Origin: Amycolatopsis sp. CA-230715
Lineage (GTDB): Bacteria > Actinomycetota > Actinomycetes > Mycobacteriales > Pseudonocardiaceae
Direction of reading: 5' to 3'
DNA length: 64,000 nt
Assembly (NCBI RefSeq): GCF_018736145.1
Contig: NZ_CP059997.1
Location: 2,727,501-2,791,500 of the forward strand
Each line of letters begins with the position of its first letter. The first letter of the stretch is position 1. The position numbers were made by a program, and so were the translations under genes. The notes beneath the pieces are model-generated. The model made no database searches. It was not told the origin of the DNA and saw nothing but the letters and a program-made list of their open reading frames with translations. Positions 60,169-64,000 of the stretch are shown one piece after another.

Positions 60169-61398
60169 TCAGAGTCCGGCGGTGGGGGACGGTGGGACCG
60201 CCACGGGCGAGAACGGCCCGTGGAGCACTGGGGTGTGGTGGTCGCCGAGGCCGAATTCCGCCTCGCGCACGGAGGCGAGCGCCGAGCGCAGCGCACCGGC
60301 GCGCACCGCGTTGCCCCCGATCGCGGTGACACCGACCGGGGTGCGCGGCACCACGAGCCGGTGCAGCCGCTCGGCGACCGCCGCGGCGAACGGCTCGCCA
60401 GCGACCCTGCTGACCGCGCCGCACAACAGCACGACCTCGGGGTCGACGAGGCTCACGATGCCAGCCACGCCGACCGCGACCCTGGCCGCGAGATCGCCGA
60501 CGAAACCGTCCACTTCGGACTCCATGGCGAGCCGGACGGCCTCGGTGCCGTCGGTGGCTTCGATTCCGTACGCGGCGGCGAGCTTCCTGATCGCCGGGTA
60601 GTCGACGAGATTGCCGAAGCGCGCGCCCTCCTTCGGCGTCCCGGTGTCGGCGACCGCGGGATCGGGTACGCGCATCCAGTCGATCTCGCCGCCGCCTCCG
60701 GTCGCGCCGCGCAGCAGGCGCCCGTCGACCACGACCGCGCCGCCGACGCCCTCGTCGAGCCAGACGAGCGCGAAGTTCCGGAGGCCGCGCGCGCGGCCGA
60801 CCGCCATTTCCTGCAGCGCCACCAGGTTCACGTCGTTCTCGACGGTGACCTCGATGCCGAGGCGCGCGGCGAGCCGTTCCGGCAGGTCGAACCCGGACCA
60901 CGACGGCAGGTGCGGCGCGGACGCGGGGGCGAGGTGCCCGGTGTTCGGGTCGAACGCGCCCTGCGCGCCGATCACCATCAGGCTCAGCCCGGTCAGCGGC
61001 ACCCCCGCCGCCAACGCGGCGTGCTCGGCGGCTTCGGCGAAGACCTCGACCGCGCCCTCGGCGGGCAGCGGGACGCGGTGTTCGGCGAGGATCGCGCCGG
61101 TCACGTCGGCGATCGCGAAATCGGCGCCGTGCGTGGTCAGGTCCACCGCGGCGACCGTCGCGAGCTTGCCGTCGACCGCCCAGAGCTGCGCCCTCGGCCC
61201 CCTGCCGCCGCCGCGGACCCCGGCCTTGACGACGACGCCGTCCTGTTCAAGGCGGGTGAGCAGCTGCGCGGTGGCCGGTTTCGACAGGCCGATGACCTCT
61301 TCGAGATCGGCTCGCGTCAACGGCCCGGCGCTGAGCAGCGCGTCGATGGCGGCGCGGTCGTTGATCTCGCGCAGCATCCGGGGGCTTCCGGCTCGCAC
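60169..61398 (-). CDS. ROK-family transcriptional regulator
   Basis: 409 aa. N-terminal winged helix (GPLTRADLEEVIGLSKPATAQLLTRLEQDG) and C-terminal ROK domain (VENDVNLVALQEMAVG, LDEGVGGAVVVDGRLLRG). The usual ROK zinc Cys cluster is not obvious. First gene of the operon it probably represses; the binding-protein gene starts 9 bp after its stop. GTG 61398 has GGAG upstream. Confidence 0.92.
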   Translation of the reverse strand: MRAGSPRMLREINDRAAIDALLSAGPLTRADLEEVIGLSKPATAQLLTRLEQDGVVVKAGVRGGGRGPRAQLWAVDGKLATVAAVDLTTHGADFAIADVTGAILAEHRVPLPAEGAVEVFAEAAEHAALAAGVPLTGLSLMVIGAQGAFDPNTGHLAPASAPHLPSWSGFDLPERLAARLGIEVTVENDVNLVALQEMAVGRARGLRNFALVWLDEGVGGAVVVDGRLLRGATGGGGEIDWMRVPDPAVADTGTPKEGARFGNLVDYPAIRKLAAAYGIEATDGTEAVRLAMESEVDGFVGDLAARVAVGVAGIVSLVDPEVVLLCGAVSRVAGEPFAAAVAERLHRLVVPRTPVGVTAIGGNAVRAGALRSALASVREAEFGLGDHHTPVLHGPFSPVAVPPSPTAGL

Positions 61399-61417
61399 AG
61401 GGTCTCCGCTTTTGTTA

Positions 61418-61439
61418 GGAAACTTTACAGACGGTTTCC
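61418..61439. promoter_or_regulatory. candidate ROK operator GGAAAC-N10-GTTTCC
   Basis: Perfect 6-bp arms (61418-61423, 61434-61439) 19 nt upstream of the rok start codon, inside an AT-richer patch. Probable operator for the six-gene sugar operon. Confidence 0.55.
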
Positions 61440-61560
61440 GGCGACTGTAGTGACCCGCCCCACACCACGTCAACGTCCGTCTTTGCGTGACCGCTCGATC
61501 ACGCCGCGTCCCTGTCGCGGAACTTCGCGGCGATCGACCGCGAGGGGTGGATTCGTGGCG

Positions 61561-61664
61561 CCTAGCGCCCCGAAGGTGGCCTTCGGAGCATGCGCGGCAT
61601 TGCCCGCACGTGAGCGAGGGCCGAGAAAGTGGCGCCAGGGTCCCCGAAGGTGGGGCCTTCACGG
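61561..61664. repeat. CCGAAGG..CCTTCGG-type repeats, two degenerate copies
   Basis: CCGAAGG-TGG-CCTTCGG at 61570-61586 and a related CCCCGAAGGTGGGGCCTTCA near 61642-61661. Same family as at 42.4 and 54.4 kb. No gene was found from 61440 to 61675. Confidence 0.65.
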
Positions 61665-61675
61665 CACGCGAGTCG

Positions 61676-63265
61676 TCAGTGGATCAGGACGCCGGGGTTG
61701 AGGATGCCCGCCGGGTCGAGTGCCGCGCTGGCCGCGGTGAGTGCGGCGGCGAACGGATCGGGCCGCTGCCGGTCGTACCACGGGCGGTGGTCGCGGCCGA
61801 CCGCGTGGTGGTGGGTGATCGTGCCGCCGCTTGCGGAGATCGCCTCGGACACCGCGGTCTTGATCTCGTCCCATTGCTCGACCGTGCTTCCCCAGCGCCC
61901 GGCGGCGTAGACGCCGTAGTAGGGCGCGGGACCGTCGGGATAGACGTGGGTGAAGCGGCAGGTCACGACCCCGGCACCACCGCACACTTCGTCGATCGCG
62001 GCGCGGGCCGCCGCGGTGACGGCGACGTGGAACGCCTCGAAACCGTCCCAGGTGCACGACGTCTCGAACGTCTCCACGATCATCGAACGCCTGGCGAGGG
62101 CGTCGCGCTGGTACGGCATCCGCAGGAACGACGACCGCCACGCCGAAGCCGAATCGCCGTCCTGGCGCGCGGAATCCTTGCCACGCCTCGCTTTCACCAC
62201 GCCTCCGCCCCCGGTGGCCAGGTCCAGCGCGCGGTCCAGCCACGCGTCCACCGGGTGATCGGCGGATTCGAAGCCGACCAGCAGCAGCCCCCCGCCGGTG
62301 CTCGCGCCCGCGTTGAGGAACGCCTCCGCGGGATCGAGCAGCCGGCAGTTCGACGGGTGGAGCCCCGACTGCGCGATCGCGCGGGTGGCGGCGACCGCGT
62401 CGTCCCAGTCGTCGAAGGCGACCGACGCGGTGACCTGCCATACCGGCCGGGCCCGCAGGCGCATCCACGCCTCGGTGATCACGCCGAGCGTCCCCTCGGA
62501 ACCGAGGAACAGGCGGTCCGGCGCCGGGCCCGCGCCCGAACCCGGCAGCCGCCGCGACTCGCTGATCCCGGCGGGCGTGACGACCCGCAGCGATTCGGTG
62601 AGATCGTCAATATGCGTTGCCAGCGTGGCGAAATGCCCACCGGCGCGGGTGGCGAGCCAGCCGCCGAGGGTGGAGAAGGCGAACGACTGCGGGAAGTGCC
62701 GCAGGGTCAGGCCCAGCGGGCGAAGGCGGCCCTCCAGCGCGGGGCCGTAGATCCCGGCCTGGATCCGCGCGGCCCTGCTGACCGTGTCCACTTCGGACAC
62801 CGCGTCGAGGCGGGCCAGGTCCATCGACACCGCGGGTCCGTCGAAGCGCGGTTCGACGCCGCCGACCACGGAACTTCCGCCACCGTAAGGGATCACCGGG
62901 ATGCGGGAGGCCGAGCACCAGTCGAGCAGATCGACGACGTCCTGCTCGGTGCGCGGGCGGGCGACGAGGTCGGGGATGTGGTCGAGCCTGCCGAGGAGGT
63001 TGCGGACGACGTCGCGGAAGGCCTTGCCGCGCGCGTGGGACAGCCGATCAACGGGGTCGTCGCCGCACAACGCGGCCAGCGTCCCCGGCGGCCGGATCCG
63101 CGACGGCGGTACGGCGAGGTCCGACGGCAGGGGCGGGGCGTGATCGGTGAAGTCGTGGCCGGGCAGCATCGCCGCCGTGCGAGCGACCAGCGCGCCGGTT
63201 TCCTGTTCGGACAACGCTTCGGCGGTGGTCCCCCACCCCCACCAGGAACGGTCCGCGGTCGACAT
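61676..63265 (-). CDS. FAD-linked oxidase, alkyl-DHAP synthase-like
   Basis: 529 aa vanillyl-alcohol-oxidase superfamily protein. FAD-binding PCMH domain with PVIPYGGGSSVVGG and FLGSEGTLGVITEAW, C-terminal FAD oxidase domain with HHHAVGRDHRPWY. It resembles alkyldihydroxyacetonephosphate synthase (ether-lipid synthesis) and related actinobacterial oxidases; the substrate is uncertain. ATG 63265 has GGAGG upstream. Confidence 0.87.
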   Translation of the reverse strand: MSTADRSWWGWGTTAEALSEQETGALVARTAAMLPGHDFTDHAPPLPSDLAVPPSRIRPPGTLAALCGDDPVDRLSHARGKAFRDVVRNLLGRLDHIPDLVARPRTEQDVVDLLDWCSASRIPVIPYGGGSSVVGGVEPRFDGPAVSMDLARLDAVSEVDTVSRAARIQAGIYGPALEGRLRPLGLTLRHFPQSFAFSTLGGWLATRAGGHFATLATHIDDLTESLRVVTPAGISESRRLPGSGAGPAPDRLFLGSEGTLGVITEAWMRLRARPVWQVTASVAFDDWDDAVAATRAIAQSGLHPSNCRLLDPAEAFLNAGASTGGGLLLVGFESADHPVDAWLDRALDLATGGGGVVKARRGKDSARQDGDSASAWRSSFLRMPYQRDALARRSMIVETFETSCTWDGFEAFHVAVTAAARAAIDEVCGGAGVVTCRFTHVYPDGPAPYYGVYAAGRWGSTVEQWDEIKTAVSEAISASGGTITHHHAVGRDHRPWYDRQRPDPFAAALTAASAALDPAGILNPGVLIH

Positions 63266-63284
63266 CGGCACCTCCGCTCGATCT

Positions 63285-63317
63285 GACTCACTGGTAAGTT
63301 ACTCGTCAGTTAGTTAC
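63285..63317. promoter_or_regulatory. repeat-rich divergent promoter (TetR-like site)
   Basis: GGTAA (63293-63297) and TTACC (63314-63318) flank an interval with AGTTAC-type direct repeats (TAAGTTACT, TTAGTTACC). The pattern resembles TetR operators near acyl- or aromatic-metabolism genes. Shared by the oxidase and the right-edge gene. Confidence 0.4.
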
Positions 63318-63328
63318 CCTGTCAACGC

Positions 63329-64000
63329 ATGGAGCACAGCACCGCGCGGCTGCTGCGGACGGCCGCCCCCGTTCTGGTCGGCCGGGTCCTGCCCAAAGTG
63401 GACCGTCGCATCGAGGAATCCAGGCGCCCGTTCACCCGCCGCGATCTGATGCGTCCGCACGTGGACTCGCGGACCTGGGCTTGGACGCACTACGGCGTCT
63501 TCGTGCCGCGGCTGCCCGCGCCGTACCGCTACCTCAACACCATGACGTTCGTCGGCGCCACCGGCACGGTGTGCTTCGACAACGACTACCTGGCCGCACC
63601 GGACGCGCGCCGCACCGCGACCGTCCTGTCTTCCACCGCCGCGGACGGGCACCACCACTACCGCGCCTACGACACCCGCGAGGACTGCGCGTTCGCGGCG
63701 GACGGGTCGCGGCTGGCCTGGGGCGGCGATCTCGTCATCGAGGCGGACCACCCTGGGTACCGGCTGCGGTCGGGCTACGGCCGGTTCGGAGCGGACCTGG
63801 AGATCACCGCCACCTCCCAGGTCTCCTGGTTCGTGCGGACGCCGTTCTACGATCACCTGAGCCTGCTCGCGACCTGTCGCGGGACGGTGACCGACGGCGG
63901 CGAAACCGTCGACGTCGGCGGTCTGTGCACAGTGGAGTACGCCCGATCCGTTTCACCGCAGGCGTTGTCGCGCACACCGGTGCCGCCGCGCTGGAAGCTG
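63329..64000 (+). CDS. hypothetical protein (possibly DUF6670), 3' end outside window
   Basis: 224 codons visible from ATG 63329 with no stop before the right edge. Beta-rich, non-membrane sequence with HVDSRTWAWTHYGVFVPRLP and YRYLNTMTFVGATG, then GFVxR-like FVRTPFYDHLSLLATCRG; I associate it loosely with DUF6670. It is divergent from the FAD oxidase, 63 bp between starts. Confidence 0.7.
   Translation, partial: MEHSTARLLRTAAPVLVGRVLPKVDRRIEESRRPFTRRDLMRPHVDSRTWAWTHYGVFVPRLPAPYRYLNTMTFVGATGTVCFDNDYLAAPDARRTATVLSSTAADGHHHYRAYDTREDCAFAADGSRLAWGGDLVIEADHPGYRLRSGYGRFGADLEITATSQVSWFVRTPFYDHLSLLATCRGTVTDGGETVDVGGLCTVEYARSVSPQALSRTPVPPRWKL

Noticed and set aside
1..64000. CRISPR arrays, insertion sequences, tRNA/rRNA genes, natural-product clusters
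   Set aside because: None recognised on either strand by reading; tRNAscan or antiSMASH would be decisive.

Overview
The window is high-GC actinobacterial DNA with strongly G/C-biased third codon positions, many GTG starts and mostly short intergenic gaps. Gene content (SecA2, LysX, PucR/GabT/GabD, SCO6745-type protein next to rnpB, a block syntenic with mycobacterial Rv2228c-Rv2236c) and dispersed CCCCGAAGG..CCTTCGGGG repeats point to a mycelial Pseudonocardiaceae, most likely Amycolatopsis or a close relative. The genus assignment is inference; no rRNA gene is present.

Layout. 0-4.2 kb: a lipoprotein peptidase cut by the left edge, secA2, and a yefM-yoeB toxin-antitoxin pair whose operator is a 20-bp perfect palindrome abutting the start codon. 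4.2-16 kb: divergent regulator/transporter pairs (LysR/EamA, MarR/membrane protein, MarR/MFS), NAD synthetase, a secreted subtilase, a quinone oxidoreductase and an alkyl-DNA repair protein. 16-22 kb: lysX coupled to a DUF998 protein, panB, and a proline iminopeptidase preceded by a 28-codon ORF and a GC hairpin. 22-29 kb: PucR regulator divergent from gabT-gabD, then an RNase II-type nuclease coupled to a leaderless metal-receptor-fold protein. 29-39.3 kb: a MinD/CooC-like ATPase and, on the minus strand, a compact type IV secretion-like operon (small two-helix protein, VirB3/TcpE-like protein, VirB4-like ATPase, two micro-ORFs linked by ATGA overlaps, VirB6/TrbL-like protein, VirB8/TcpC-like protein, VirB1-like NlpC/P60 enzyme, Pro-rich protein) without relaxase, coupling protein or integrase. 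40.7-41.1 kb: RNase P RNA. 41-51 kb: sulfone monooxygenase, an ArsB-like permease, a universal stress protein, then the mycobacteria-like block RNase H-phosphatase / zinc-ribbon / Nif3 / secreted chorismate mutase / LMW-PTP / fructosamine kinase / SURF1 / CobD. 51-54.3 kb: GntR-controlled gluconate genes and an ArsR-SRPBCC pair. 54.3-61.4 kb: repeats, then a six-gene sugar-uptake operon read leftward (ROK regulator, binding protein, two permeases, GH4 glycosidase, BadF-type sugar kinase). 61.5-64 kb: repeats, a FAD-linked oxidase and a divergent gene cut by the right edge.

How it fits together: most clusters are self-contained regulator-plus-target units with a visible inverted or direct repeat in the shared promoter. 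The T4SS-like operon is the most distinctive system: envelope-spanning parts and a motor are present, but nothing that processes DNA, so a conserved non-conjugative translocation role is the working hypothesis. No CRISPR array, insertion sequence, prophage, tRNA or natural-product cluster was seen.
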